Assembly (NCBI GenBank): GCA_902594675.1
Contig: CACJNE010000010.1
Span: 1 to 50,832, forward strand
DNA from: an uncultured Pelagibacteraceae bacterium
GTDB lineage: Bacteria > Pseudomonadota > Alphaproteobacteria > Pelagibacterales > Pelagibacteraceae
Length of the DNA: 50,832 bases
Direction: 5' to 3'
Shown here piece after piece: positions 1 through 7,603 of this stretch. The position numbers and the translations under genes were made by a program. Under the pieces are notes generated by a model, which searched no databases, was not told the DNA's origin, and saw nothing but the letters and a program-made list of their open reading frames with translations. How positions within the stretch are numbered: position 1 is the first letter of the stretch; the number at the start of each line of letters is the position of its first letter.

Positions 1-6
1 ATCTTT

Positions 7-42
7 AAAAAAAAAGGGCAAACTTTTGTTTGCCCTTTTTTT
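7..42. terminator. Bidirectional Rho-independent terminator
   Basis: A perfect 8-bp stem (GGGCAAAC at 16-23, GTTTGCCC at 28-35) closes a TTTT loop. It is preceded by an A-run (7-15) and followed by a T-run (36-42), so it can act as an intrinsic terminator on either strand. It lies 42 bases downstream of the minus-strand binding-protein gene ending at 84 and most likely terminates that transcript. It could equally serve a plus-strand gene lying to the left of the window. Confidence 0.85.
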
Positions 43-83
43 ATTTTGTACATTATTCATAAAAAAAATGTACTTTCTTATGA

Positions 84-1058
84 CTAATTAATGTAACCCA
101 AAGCTTTAAGTTGAGCAGTCATTTCTGCAAGCATCACTTCCATTTGCTTACCCCACTCATCAGCTCCAACAACACTAGTTGAATCAAGTCCGATGTCAGT
201 TAAAAAGCTTTGAAAATATTTATGCTCCATAGCTTTTATCATAGCATCTTCCAATTGTTTTTTTCTGTCAGCTGGAACCCCTTTTCTTGTTACAAATCCT
301 CTAACAGTTGATAACACAACTGGTATTCCAAGCTCTGTAGCAGTAGGAACATTACTTAATTTTTCCATTCTGTTACTTGCAAGAACAACTGAAACACATA
401 ATGTTCCATCTTCAATTTCAGTAACTGCTTCACCTAAGTTTAAAACACCTACATCAATATCTCCTTTGATTAGGTTAGTTTTAATAGGACCAACTCCTTT
501 ATATGGAACAATTGTTGGGTCTGTTAATTTTCCTTTTTTTGTAAATGCAATCGCACTTACATCATCGATACCGCCAACATGAGTAGTACCATATTTTAAT
601 GATTTTGATTTTTGAGCGCTAATAAATTTTTTAGCATCTTTAATATCATTTTTACAATTTACGACAAATAATTGAGGATCATCTGTTCCTCTAGCAAGTG
701 GTTGCATATCACTTAGTTTAACTTTTGTTTTTCCTAATGCCATAGAAACAGCATGTCCTGTAGTCCAAGTTAAAGTATGTTGACCGTCTGCTGGTAAAGT
801 CATCATGTAATCCATAGATGCAGCTCCACCACCACCTTTTTTGTTAACTAATTGCATATCTTGTTTTAGATACCTTCTAGTTCTTAACAACATCATTCTA
901 GTAGTTACGTCAGTACCACCACCAAAACCAGCGTGTGTAATAGCTTGAATTGGGTGACCATCTGCTTTTGCAGAAGTAATCATAAGTGGAAGTGCAACAA
1001 CAAAAAATTCAGTTACCAAAAATGCGGCAGCTAAAAATAATTTAAAACTTTTTTTCAT
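84..1058 (-). CDS. Tripartite tricarboxylate transporter substrate-binding protein (TctC/Bug family)
   Basis: Periplasmic solute-binding protein of the TctC/Bug family, 324 aa, the usual length. Residues 1-32 form a signal peptide (basic MKKSFK start, hydrophobic core, SAKA|DG cleavage site). The mature start carries the Bug-type AGFGGGTDVTTR segment (residues 43-54) that contacts the carboxylate ligand, and the mid-protein YKGVGPIKTNLIKGDIDVG segment is also typical. TctA and TctB membrane partners are not in the window, so the protein is either an orphan binding protein or served by a transporter elsewhere. The start is supported by a purine-rich GAGGGA sequence just upstream. It is divergent from the PdxA-like gene with 72 bases between the starts, which suggests shared control. 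The ligand is unknown; an organic acid is the family expectation. Confidence 0.88.
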   Translation of the reverse strand: MKKSFKLFLAAAFLVTEFFVVALPLMITSAKADGHPIQAITHAGFGGGTDVTTRMMLLRTRRYLKQDMQLVNKKGGGGAASMDYMMTLPADGQHTLTWTTGHAVSMALGKTKVKLSDMQPLARGTDDPQLFVVNCKNDIKDAKKFISAQKSKSLKYGTTHVGGIDDVSAIAFTKKGKLTDPTIVPYKGVGPIKTNLIKGDIDVGVLNLGEAVTEIEDGTLCVSVVLASNRMEKLSNVPTATELGIPVVLSTVRGFVTRKGVPADRKKQLEDAMIKAMEHKYFQSFLTDIGLDSTSVVGADEWGKQMEVMLAEMTAQLKALGYIN

Positions 1059-1082
1059 TATTTCCCTCTTTTTTAGTTAATT

Positions 1083-1096
1083 TATATTTAAATATA
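1083..1096. promoter_or_regulatory. 14-bp perfect AT palindrome in divergent promoter region
   Basis: TATATTTAAATATA is a perfect dyad in the 72-base gap between the divergent binding-protein gene (start 1058) and the PdxA-like gene (start 1131). It could be an operator or simply overlapping -10 elements. In DNA this AT-rich such palindromes arise easily by chance, so this is a weak call. Confidence 0.25.
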
Positions 1097-1130
1097 TAAA
1101 CATAATCTGATACATAGCGTAAAGTAAAAA

Positions 1131-2129
1131 ATGGCTCAAAATAAAATTAACATAGCGGTTCTTCTAGGGGATCCTTCTGGTATAGGCCCCGAATTGGTCT
1201 CAAAACTATTATCTGAGGAAATCACAAACAAGGCTAATATAATCATCATAGGTGAAAAAAATATTTTAGAAAGTGGAAATAAAATTTCAGGTATAACTCA
1301 TAATTTAAATTTTGTTGAAAATTTTGATAGTATTGATTTTGCAAAAGATAATAAATTTTTTCTAGATATCTCTGAAGGTAAAAATTATAATTATAAATTA
1401 TCTGAATGCTCTAAAGAGGCAGGAGAAAGTGTTTTAGCTTCTTTGAATTTAGCTTTAGATCTTGCTAAGGAAAATAAAATTCATGCAATAAACTTTGGAC
1501 CATTTAACAAAACAAGCCTTAAACTTGGAGGAAATAAATATTCTGATGAATTACATTTAATGGCTGAAAAGTTAGAGGTTAAAAATTTTTTTTGTGAGTT
1601 TAATGTTATTGATAATTTTTGGACTGCAAGGGTATCATCACATATTCCAATAAAAGAAGTACCAGAACATGTAAAAAAGGAAAAAATTATAAAGCCAATT
1701 AAGCTTATAAATGAAGCTATGAAATTAAATGGTATTAAAAATCCAAGAGTAGCAGTTCAAGCATTAAATCCTCATGCTGAATTTGGAACAGAAGAAAAAG
1801 AAGAAATTATACCTGCAATAGAGGAGGCAAAAAAACTAGGCATTGATGCTGATGGACCTTTGCCATGTGATACTTCTTTTATTACTGCTTATAAAAATGG
1901 AAATCATGATTGTATTGTTGGTATGTATCATGACGCTTTGCAATCAGGTTTAAAAGCATTTGGATTTGATAGAGGAGTAACTGTACAAGGAGGTTTGCCA
2001 GTCCCTATAACCACTCCCGCACATGGTACAGCTTTTGATATTGCAGGCAAAAATAAAGCAAATTTAGAACCAACTTTGAATTCGTTTAAAATTGCACTTA
2101 CAATGGCTGAAAATAAAAATAGATTATGA
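1131..2129 (+). CDS. PdxA-family NAD-dependent dehydrogenase (catabolic type)
   Basis: Member of the 4-hydroxythreonine-4-phosphate dehydrogenase (PdxA) family, 332 aa against 329 in E. coli PdxA. The N-terminal GDPSGIGPE motif (residues 13-21) and three histidines matching the metal ligands of E. coli PdxA (His171 in SSHIP, His215 in NPHAE, His267 in YHDA) are visible, so metal-dependent oxidative decarboxylation of a hydroxy-acid (phosphate) is plausible. The C-terminal section differs from vitamin B6 enzymes: the segment after YHD reads ALQSGLKAFGFDRG rather than QGLPVLKYQGFGRG. No other pdx gene is nearby, and an enolase-superfamily dehydratase follows after 21 bases in the same direction. 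I therefore infer a catabolic paralogue (like the PdxA2 or TphB branches) rather than B6 synthesis. The substrate is unknown. Confidence 0.82.
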   Translation: MAQNKINIAVLLGDPSGIGPELVSKLLSEEITNKANIIIIGEKNILESGNKISGITHNLNFVENFDSIDFAKDNKFFLDISEGKNYNYKLSECSKEAGESVLASLNLALDLAKENKIHAINFGPFNKTSLKLGGNKYSDELHLMAEKLEVKNFFCEFNVIDNFWTARVSSHIPIKEVPEHVKKEKIIKPIKLINEAMKLNGIKNPRVAVQALNPHAEFGTEEKEEIIPAIEEAKKLGIDADGPLPCDTSFITAYKNGNHDCIVGMYHDALQSGLKAFGFDRGVTVQGGLPVPITTPAHGTAFDIAGKNKANLEPTLNSFKIALTMAENKNRL

Positions 2130-2150
2130 AATTAAAAAATTTAAAAAAAA

Positions 2151-3326
2151 ATGACAAAGATTAAAAGCATAAGAACAAAAGTTTATCAATGGGATGGTAA
2201 AACTGTTCCACCACAAAATAATTTTTGTACAAATGCTTCTGACCTTTTATTTGAAAAATCGGATGCAATGGGATCTTTTAGATTTCATGAATGGTTAATA
2301 TGTGAAGTTGAAACAGACGATGGAATTATTGGAATTGGAAATGCAGCGCTTGCACCACAATTAGTAAAAAAAACCATTGATACTTATTTAACTCCTTTAG
2401 TTATTGGTGAGGACCCTTTTGATTATGCTTATATTTGGGAAAAAATGTACAGAAGAACTCATGCATGGGGAAGAAGAGGATTAGGAATGGTAGCTATTTC
2501 AGCAATTGATATTGCTCTCTGGGATATAATGGGAAAAATTACAAATAAACCAGTTTTCAAATTATTAGGTGGAAGAACTAAAGAAAAAATTCCAGTTTAT
2601 GCCTCAAAACTTTATAGCCAACCAATAAAAGAGCTGCAAAAAGAAGCTGAAAGTTACGTTAATCAAGGTTTTAAAATGTTTAAAATGAGATTTGGATGGG
2701 GACCAAAAGACGGGCCTGATGGAATGAAGAAAAATTTAGAATTAGCAGAAGCTGTTAGAGAAGTGATTGGCTATGACACAGATCTTATGATGGAATGTTA
2801 TATGGGATGGAATTTGGATTACACTAAAAGAATGATTCCTAAATTAGTAAAATTTAATCCTAGATGGCTAGAGGAACCTGTTATAGCAGACGATATTCAT
2901 GGTTATGCTGAACTAAATAATATGAATGCTATTCCAATATCTGGTGGAGAACATGAATTTAACTTATTTGGATTTAAACAATTGTTAGATTTAAAAGCAG
3001 TTAGCTATATTCAATATGATAATAATAGAGTTGGTGGTTTTACTATTGCGAATAAAATAAATGCGTTAGCGGAAGCTTATCAAGTGCCAGTTATTCCTCA
3101 TGCTGGGCAAATGCATAATTATCATTTAACAATGTCTAACTTTAATTGCCCTATATCCGAATTTTTTCCTGTGCACGATGTAGAAATTGGTAATGAGCTA
3201 TTTTACTATATTTTTGAAGGTGACCCAGCTCCTGAAAACGGATTTATTAACTTGGACGACAATAAACCTGGCCTGGGTTTAACTACAACTGATAAATTTA
3301 AATCAGATTTCAAAATAATCGAATAA
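2151..3326 (+). CDS. Enolase-superfamily sugar-acid dehydratase (L-rhamnonate dehydratase-like)
   Basis: Mandelate racemase/muconate lactonizing enzyme type, 391 aa. The N-terminal capping domain covers about residues 1-135, followed by the barrel. Metal-ligand positions read Glu215 ([10 protein letters not shown]), Glu241 (WLEEP) and Glu267 (GGEHE); the general acid/base dyad is likely Asp290 (IQYDNN) and His317 (IPHAG). This layout resembles the rhamnonate dehydratase subgroup, which removes water from an aldonate to give a 2-keto-3-deoxy acid. The first ligand is Glu where most of the superfamily uses Asp. The gene is co-directional with the PdxA-like gene and ends base-to-base against the convergent ribokinase gene. 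A downstream partner for its product could be the HpcH/HpaI aldolase at 13,144. Substrate identity (rhamnonate, fuconate or another) is inferred only at class level. Confidence 0.85.
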   Translation: MTKIKSIRTKVYQWDGKTVPPQNNFCTNASDLLFEKSDAMGSFRFHEWLICEVETDDGIIGIGNAALAPQLVKKTIDTYLTPLVIGEDPFDYAYIWEKMYRRTHAWGRRGLGMVAISAIDIALWDIMGKITNKPVFKLLGGRTKEKIPVYASKLYSQPIKELQKEAESYVNQGFKMFKMRFGWGPKDGPDGMKKNLELAEAVREVIGYDTDLMMECYMGWNLDYTKRMIPKLVKFNPRWLEEPVIADDIHGYAELNNMNAIPISGGEHEFNLFGFKQLLDLKAVSYIQYDNNRVGGFTIANKINALAEAYQVPVIPHAGQMHNYHLTMSNFNCPISEFFPVHDVEIGNELFYYIFEGDPAPENGFINLDDNKPGLGLTTTDKFKSDFKIIE

Positions 3327-4241
3327 CTAGTAAGTTTCTACTTCATTAATACTAGGCATTGAATTTGCTGCGCCTGCTTTTGTTGTGGAAATTGCAGCTA
3401 CTTTATTTGAAAATTCTAAAGCATCTTTGATTTTTAAATTATTGGATAAAGCATAAGCAAATGCTCCATTAAAAGCATCACCTGCTCCCGTTGTATCAAT
3501 CACTTTATCCTTTAAACTATAAACATCTATAAAAAAACTTTCATCAGAATTTGCAAAGTAAAGACCTTTTGGGCCTAATGTTATAACAATATTTTTTACT
3601 CCTTTTGCCAAAAAAGTTTTTGCAGCTTCTTCAATTTCTGTTTTACTTTCAACCTTTTTATCTAAATAAAAACTTGCTTCAGTTTCATTAGGAGTAAAAT
3701 AATCAATACATTTAAAATCACTTTCTTTAATATCTGATGCAGGAGCAGGATTAAAAATTGTAACAGATCCTGTATCTTTTGCTCTGTTGAGTGCATAACT
3801 AGTTACTTCATTAGGTGTTTCTAGTTGTGTTAAAAAAATTTCTGATTGTTTTATAAAATCAATATTGTTATCAATATCTTTTTTGGATATCGTACCAGCT
3901 GCTCCTGGTACAATATTGATTGCATTATCCCCTGTTTTTTCGTTTATCATTATACCTGCAACACCAGTTGACTGATTTGGGTCTTGGATTATTGAACCTG
4001 TATTAATTCCATCTTCTTCATAAAGCTTAAGAGCCATCTTGGCATTTTGATCATTTCCAATTTTAGTAATAAAATTTACATTTCCACCAAGTCTTGCAGC
4101 AGCAATTGCTTGATTAGATCCTTTGCCGCCCGGCCCAATTATATGATTTTTACCTAAAACTGTTTCTCCTTTAACAGGAATTTTTTCAGCAAAGAAACAT
4201 AGGTCAGCTACGAATACTCCAAAAATACATATAGAATTCAT
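3327..4241 (-). CDS. rbsK: Ribokinase (PfkB family)
   Basis: PfkB-family sugar kinase, 304 aa, matching ribokinase length. The substrate-binding motif GPGGKGSNQAIAAARLGG (about residues 37-54) and the C-terminal ATP/anion-hole motif DTTGAGDAFNGAF (about residues 249-261, catalytic Asp in GAGD) are intact. QLETP and NPAP segments are also ribokinase-like. It phosphorylates ribose or a related sugar at O5 using ATP. Its ATG overlaps the stop of the FucU/RbsD gene by one base (TAATG), so the two are translationally coupled; sugar anomer conversion followed by phosphorylation is the classic rbsD-rbsK logic. IolC of inositol breakdown is also a PfkB protein, but the motifs here look like ribokinase rather than IolC. 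Confidence 0.88.
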   Translation of the reverse strand: MNSICIFGVFVADLCFFAEKIPVKGETVLGKNHIIGPGGKGSNQAIAAARLGGNVNFITKIGNDQNAKMALKLYEEDGINTGSIIQDPNQSTGVAGIMINEKTGDNAINIVPGAAGTISKKDIDNNIDFIKQSEIFLTQLETPNEVTSYALNRAKDTGSVTIFNPAPASDIKESDFKCIDYFTPNETEASFYLDKKVESKTEIEEAAKTFLAKGVKNIVITLGPKGLYFANSDESFFIDVYSLKDKVIDTTGAGDAFNGAFAYALSNNLKIKDALEFSNKVAAISTTKAGAANSMPSINEVETY

Positions 4242-4705
4242 TATTTCTCAAGAACCCAAACGCTACCATCTGGTTTAATTACTCCTTTTGTTAGTATAAA
4301 ACATCCATAAGGCCTTGTTTCAGAAGTAGATACGATTAATTGAGATTTCTTTGCTACTTTATAAAATTCTTGCCTCTCAATTGAACCTACTTTCCAATTT
4401 TCTCCAGAGGTTTCTTTTACAGCTTTTATAAAATCTTTGTGACACTCTGTTAATTCATCTGGTTTATTATCAACTTGCATTCTTTCTGCAGCAGAGTCTA
4501 TAAAACTATCTAATGGAAAAACTGAAAGAATAGCTTTCGCGGCTTCATAAATATTAACACCATCTAATCTAATTACTTTATTGTTTAAAGAATGTGAATA
4601 AGCAGGAAAATTAGCATCTGTTAAAACTAATTTATCACCATGGCCCATTGCTCTTAATTGATACAAAAGTTCAGGGTTTAAAATTGGATTAATATTAATT
4701 AGCAT
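4241..4705 (-). CDS. fucU: RbsD/FucU family sugar mutarotase
   Basis: Sugar anomer mutarotase of the RbsD/FucU family, 154 aa, slightly longer than E. coli FucU (140 aa). The N-terminus (ILNPELLYQLRAMGHGDKL followed by LTDANFPAYS) matches the FucU signature, with the conserved His of MGHGD and Asp of DANFP. The C-terminal ETRPYGCFILTKGV segment is typical of FucU. FucU interconverts fucose anomers and also acts on ribose, which fits coupling to the ribokinase downstream. It follows an ABC binding-protein gene from which it is separated by a terminator-like hairpin, so its expression is probably read-through limited. The start at 4705 has no obvious Shine-Dalgarno sequence. Confidence 0.85.
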   Translation of the reverse strand: MLININPILNPELLYQLRAMGHGDKLVLTDANFPAYSHSLNNKVIRLDGVNIYEAAKAILSVFPLDSFIDSAAERMQVDNKPDELTECHKDFIKAVKETSGENWKVGSIERQEFYKVAKKSQLIVSTSETRPYGCFILTKGVIKPDGSVWVLEK

Positions 4706-4723
4706 TACACTACTATATTACAT

Positions 4724-4753
4724 AAAAAAAAAGGGTGAAATAAAATTCCACCC
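4724..4753 (-). terminator. Intra-operon Rho-independent terminator or attenuator
   Basis: Read on the minus strand, GGGTG (4753-4749) pairs with CACCC (4737-4733), and a run of nine T residues follows (4732-4724). It lies in the 72-base gap between the binding-protein gene and the fucU-rbsK pair. This position would end most transcripts after the binding protein while allowing some read-through, a usual way of making more binding protein than cytoplasmic enzyme. Confidence 0.75.
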
Positions 4754-4777
4754 TTTTAATTTTGATTATTCTAAAGA

Positions 4778-5710
4778 TTATTTAAAATCGTTAGCGTTTT
4801 CTTTTGTTACTAATTGTGTACCAGTATCAATATTAGGATCGATACTTCCACCGTTAGCTAACTCAAGAGCATACTTAACTCCATATGCACCCATATTGTA
4901 TGAGAACTGAGCTATTGTTGCAGTCATCTCTCCTTTTAAGATACTTGTAGCAGCATCAGGAGTAGCATCAAAACCAACAACGATTACATCATTCATATCA
5001 GCATCTTTAAGAGCTTGCATTGCACCTAAGCCCATATTGTCGTTAGAAGCAAATATTGCTTTGATGTTAGGATTTTTCAAAATTATTGACTCAGTAACAG
5101 ATCTGCCTTTTGCAGTATCCCACTCAGCAGTTTGAGTAGCAACAAGATTTAAACCACAATTTTTAAATCCTTTAATTGCACCATCTCTTCTTAATAATGC
5201 AGTTGATTGAGACTCAATTCCTGTAAGAATTGCAACATCTGAACCCTTTGGAGTTTTATCGCAAATAAATTTTGCAGCTAATTCTGCACCATTCATATTA
5301 TTTGTTCCAATAAAAGTAACACCCTCGTTAATTCCTTTTGTATCAACAAACACAACCGGTACTCCGCTCTTAATAGCATCATCTACTATTGGAGCAAAAG
5401 CGTTAGGATCTCCTGGTGCAAGAGCTAAAGCATCAACACCTTTTGCAAGTTGGTCTTCAACTTGGTTAATTTGTGCTTGAACATCTCCCTCTTGTGGAGG
5501 TGCAATTAGAATTAACTTTACTCCTAATTTTTTTGCTTCTTCTTCAGCACCTTTAGTAACGGAAGCCCAGAAAGGATTTCCAGATCCAGGTCCCTTAATG
5601 CTAAATAAGATTTTTTTACCATGGCCATCAGCAAAAGAAGCTGAACCCATGCTAACTAGTAAAAAAATTGCTGAAAAGAAAACAACAATTTTTCTTTTTA
5701 TATCTCTCAT
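4778..5710 (-). CDS. Sugar ABC transporter periplasmic binding protein (RbsB-like)
   Basis: Type I periplasmic sugar-binding protein (Peripla_BP_4 family), 310 aa. Signal peptide at residues 1-27 (MRDIKRK, hydrophobic stretch, ASFA|DG). The mature domain shows the RbsB-like layout: KGPGSGNPFWASVTKGAEEEAKKLG near the N-terminus, PPQEGDVQAQINQVEDQLAKGVDALALAPGD, VFVDTKG, ASNDNMGLGAM and VGFDATPD. It captures a sugar or cyclitol in the periplasm for the permease and ATPase encoded upstream. Ribose, fructose or xylose type sugars and myo-inositol are all bound by members of this family; the nearby iolD gene favours inositol while fucU-rbsK favours ribose. Both flanking gaps carry hairpins, suggesting separately tuned mRNA levels. 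Confidence 0.88.
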   Translation of the reverse strand: MRDIKRKIVVFFSAIFLLVSMGSASFADGHGKKILFSIKGPGSGNPFWASVTKGAEEEAKKLGVKLILIAPPQEGDVQAQINQVEDQLAKGVDALALAPGDPNAFAPIVDDAIKSGVPVVFVDTKGINEGVTFIGTNNMNGAELAAKFICDKTPKGSDVAILTGIESQSTALLRRDGAIKGFKNCGLNLVATQTAEWDTAKGRSVTESIILKNPNIKAIFASNDNMGLGAMQALKDADMNDVIVVGFDATPDAATSILKGEMTATIAQFSYNMGAYGVKYALELANGGSIDPNIDTGTQLVTKENANDFK

Positions 5711-5773
5711 ATATTTACCCCTTTAATAATTATTAAAATTAGATTTAATAAAATTTTTAAAAAAAATTCAACT

Positions 5774-5787
5774 GTTACAAAAGTAAC
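5774..5787. other. Small hairpin between permease and binding-protein genes
   Basis: GTTAC-AAAA-GTAAC forms a 5-bp stem with a 4-base loop in the 105-base gap upstream of the binding-protein gene. On the minus strand it is followed, after a few bases, by a run of T residues. The stem is too short to call a terminator with confidence; it could be an mRNA-stability element or chance. The rest of the gap shows nothing else that I recognise and may hold a promoter for the binding protein. Confidence 0.3.
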
Positions 5788-5815
5788 TATTTTTCGTTTC
5801 AACTACTGCGTGTTT

Positions 5816-6829
5816 TTACTTTCTTGTCCCGAAATCTCTTCTCAATACATCAACATAAACAGCTAGTACTATAATTGATCCAATTAATACTTGTTGCCAA
5901 AATGAACTCACATCCATCAAATTAAGACCATTTCGTAAAATTCCCATTATCATCACTCCAGCAAAAACACCTAAAACAGTCCCTCTTCCTCCAAAAAAAC
6001 TAGCGCCTCCGATAATACATGCTGCAATGGCATCTAATTCAGACTGTAATCCTGCATTTGGATAACCTGAGTCTGTTCGACCAGCTAAAATTAAAGCTCC
6101 AATTCCAGATAAAAAACCACAAAGCGAATAAACTATTACAAGGATTTTATTTACATTAATACCTGAGGCTCTTGCAGCATTTGGATTGCCACCAATTGCA
6201 TATATCCATTTACCTGTCCGAGTTTTGTTCATGAATATCCAAAATATTATATAGACAATTGCAATAAGAACTAAACTAACAGGAAGGTATTGCGACTTTT
6301 CTAAACCAAGCCAAGTTAAATCAATTCTTCCATGCCCAAGGTATCTCACTTCATCTGTGAAGCCGCTTATTGGAGTTCCGCCAGAAATTAAATTACCCGT
6401 TCCTCTAAATATATATAATGTACCTAATGTCATTATAAACGGATGGGGCATCCTTAGTAAGGTAATCCCTAAACCATTAAATAACCCACATAAAAATCCA
6501 GCTATAAGAGGTGTGATAACAACAATATACCATGGAGCACCAGCCTTAGCGACAATTGCAAGTATCATCAGTGACAACATCATTATAGATCCGACTGAAA
6601 GATCTATACCAGCGGTTACAATCACCATAAATACTCCTAAAGCTAGCATTGACTGCCAAGATATTTGTTTGAAAACATTTGTTACATTTCTCCATGATAA
6701 AAAAACATCAGGTTGAAGAAAATGCATAACAACTATCATTATCACTAATAATAATAATATTCCGTATTTCTCAAAGTAAGGAATGAGTTTAAGATATAAA
6801 GAGTCTTTATCTTGATCTTTTGAGTCCAT
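5816..6829 (-). CDS. Sugar ABC transporter permease (RbsC-like)
   Basis: Integral membrane permease of the BPD_transp_2/RbsC type, 337 aa, with about eight to ten hydrophobic segments. Diagnostic sequences include MVIVTAGIDLSVGSIMML (residues about 64-81), MPHPFIMTLGTLYIFRG, GGNPNAARASGI (the cytoplasmic loop that contacts the ATPase) and AACIIGGASFFGGRGTVLG. It forms the homodimeric channel that passes the sugar from the binding protein into the cytoplasm. It starts 2 bases after the ATPase stop codon, so the two are co-translated. The substrate is not readable from the permease. Confidence 0.9.
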   Translation of the reverse strand: MDSKDQDKDSLYLKLIPYFEKYGILLLLVIMIVVMHFLQPDVFLSWRNVTNVFKQISWQSMLALGVFMVIVTAGIDLSVGSIMMLSLMILAIVAKAGAPWYIVVITPLIAGFLCGLFNGLGITLLRMPHPFIMTLGTLYIFRGTGNLISGGTPISGFTDEVRYLGHGRIDLTWLGLEKSQYLPVSLVLIAIVYIIFWIFMNKTRTGKWIYAIGGNPNAARASGINVNKILVIVYSLCGFLSGIGALILAGRTDSGYPNAGLQSELDAIAACIIGGASFFGGRGTVLGVFAGVMIMGILRNGLNLMDVSSFWQQVLIGSIIVLAVYVDVLRRDFGTRK

Positions 6830-6831
6830 GA

Positions 6832-7581
6832 TTATTTTTTACCCATTATCCATCCAATAACTTCATCTCTTGAAGTGTTTGATAATTCAGATTCTGCAAA
6901 ATTTGTTCCTTGAAACAAAGCCATCACACGATCACAAACTGCAAAAATGTCATCCATTCTATGACTGATCACAATTACACCTACCCCGGTCTTTTTCAGA
7001 CCATTTATTAAATCCAAAACTTTACCAACTTCTTTAATAGCTAATGCTGCTGTTGGTTCGTCCATGATCACTACTTTTGCGTTAAATGCTGTTGATCTTG
7101 CAATTGCAACTGCTTGTCTTTGTCCACCTGAAAGTTCCTCAACTTTTTGATCAGCACTCTTTACATTTATTTTAAGTTTACCAAGATGTGCTTCTGTAAG
7201 TTCTTTTATTTTTTTATAATCAAGAAACTTTAATAATCCCAAATTAGTCGTTGGTTCACGGCCTAAAAAAATATTTTCGCCTATTGGAAGATTGCCTGCT
7301 AAAGCTAAATCTTGATAAACCATTTCTAAACCTAAGTTTTGAGAGTCCCTAGGACTTTCTAAAACTTTTTCTTTTCCTTCAAAATGTAAAGAGCCTGCAC
7401 TTGGTTTATATAGGCCAGATAAAACCTTCATTAATGTTGTTTTCCCTGCTCCATTGTCTCCTACAACTCCTAAGCATTCACCTGCATGAATTTTAAGGTT
7501 TACATTTTCAAGAGCAGTAATTGTACCAAAGTATTTTGTAACATTTTTAGCTTCTAATAACAATTGATTGGCAGATGACAT
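6832..7581 (-). CDS. Sugar ABC transporter ATP-binding protein (FrcA-like, single domain)
   Basis: ATPase subunit of the sugar importer, 249 aa. Walker A (GDNGAGKTT, about residues 41-49), the ABC signature (LSGGQRQAVAIAR), Walker B (VVIMDEPTAAL) and the H-loop (VISHRMDD) are all intact. It has only one nucleotide-binding domain, whereas RbsA/XylG/AraG-type ATPases are tandem fusions of about 500 aa; this matches the FrcA-type branch known in alphaproteobacteria for fructose, mannose or ribose import, where the protein acts as a homodimer. It lies in a minus-strand run beginning with iolD, 22 bases after the hydroxyacid dehydrogenase gene. Confidence 0.9.
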   Translation of the reverse strand: MSSANQLLLEAKNVTKYFGTITALENVNLKIHAGECLGVVGDNGAGKTTLMKVLSGLYKPSAGSLHFEGKEKVLESPRDSQNLGLEMVYQDLALAGNLPIGENIFLGREPTTNLGLLKFLDYKKIKELTEAHLGKLKINVKSADQKVEELSGGQRQAVAIARSTAFNAKVVIMDEPTAALAIKEVGKVLDLINGLKKTGVGVIVISHRMDDIFAVCDRVMALFQGTNFAESELSNTSRDEVIGWIMGKK

Positions 7582-7603
7582 AATCTAAGAAAATATAAAA
7601 AAA

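Noticed and set aside
3327..4241. PfkB kinase considered as IolC
   Set aside because: The GPGGKGSNQAIAAARLGG and DTTGAGDAFNGAF motifs, the 304-aa length and coupling to fucU all indicate ribokinase.
6357..6716. 119-codon open frame opposite the permease gene
   Set aside because: It is the antisense shadow of a conserved membrane-protein gene, with no recognisable domain of its own.
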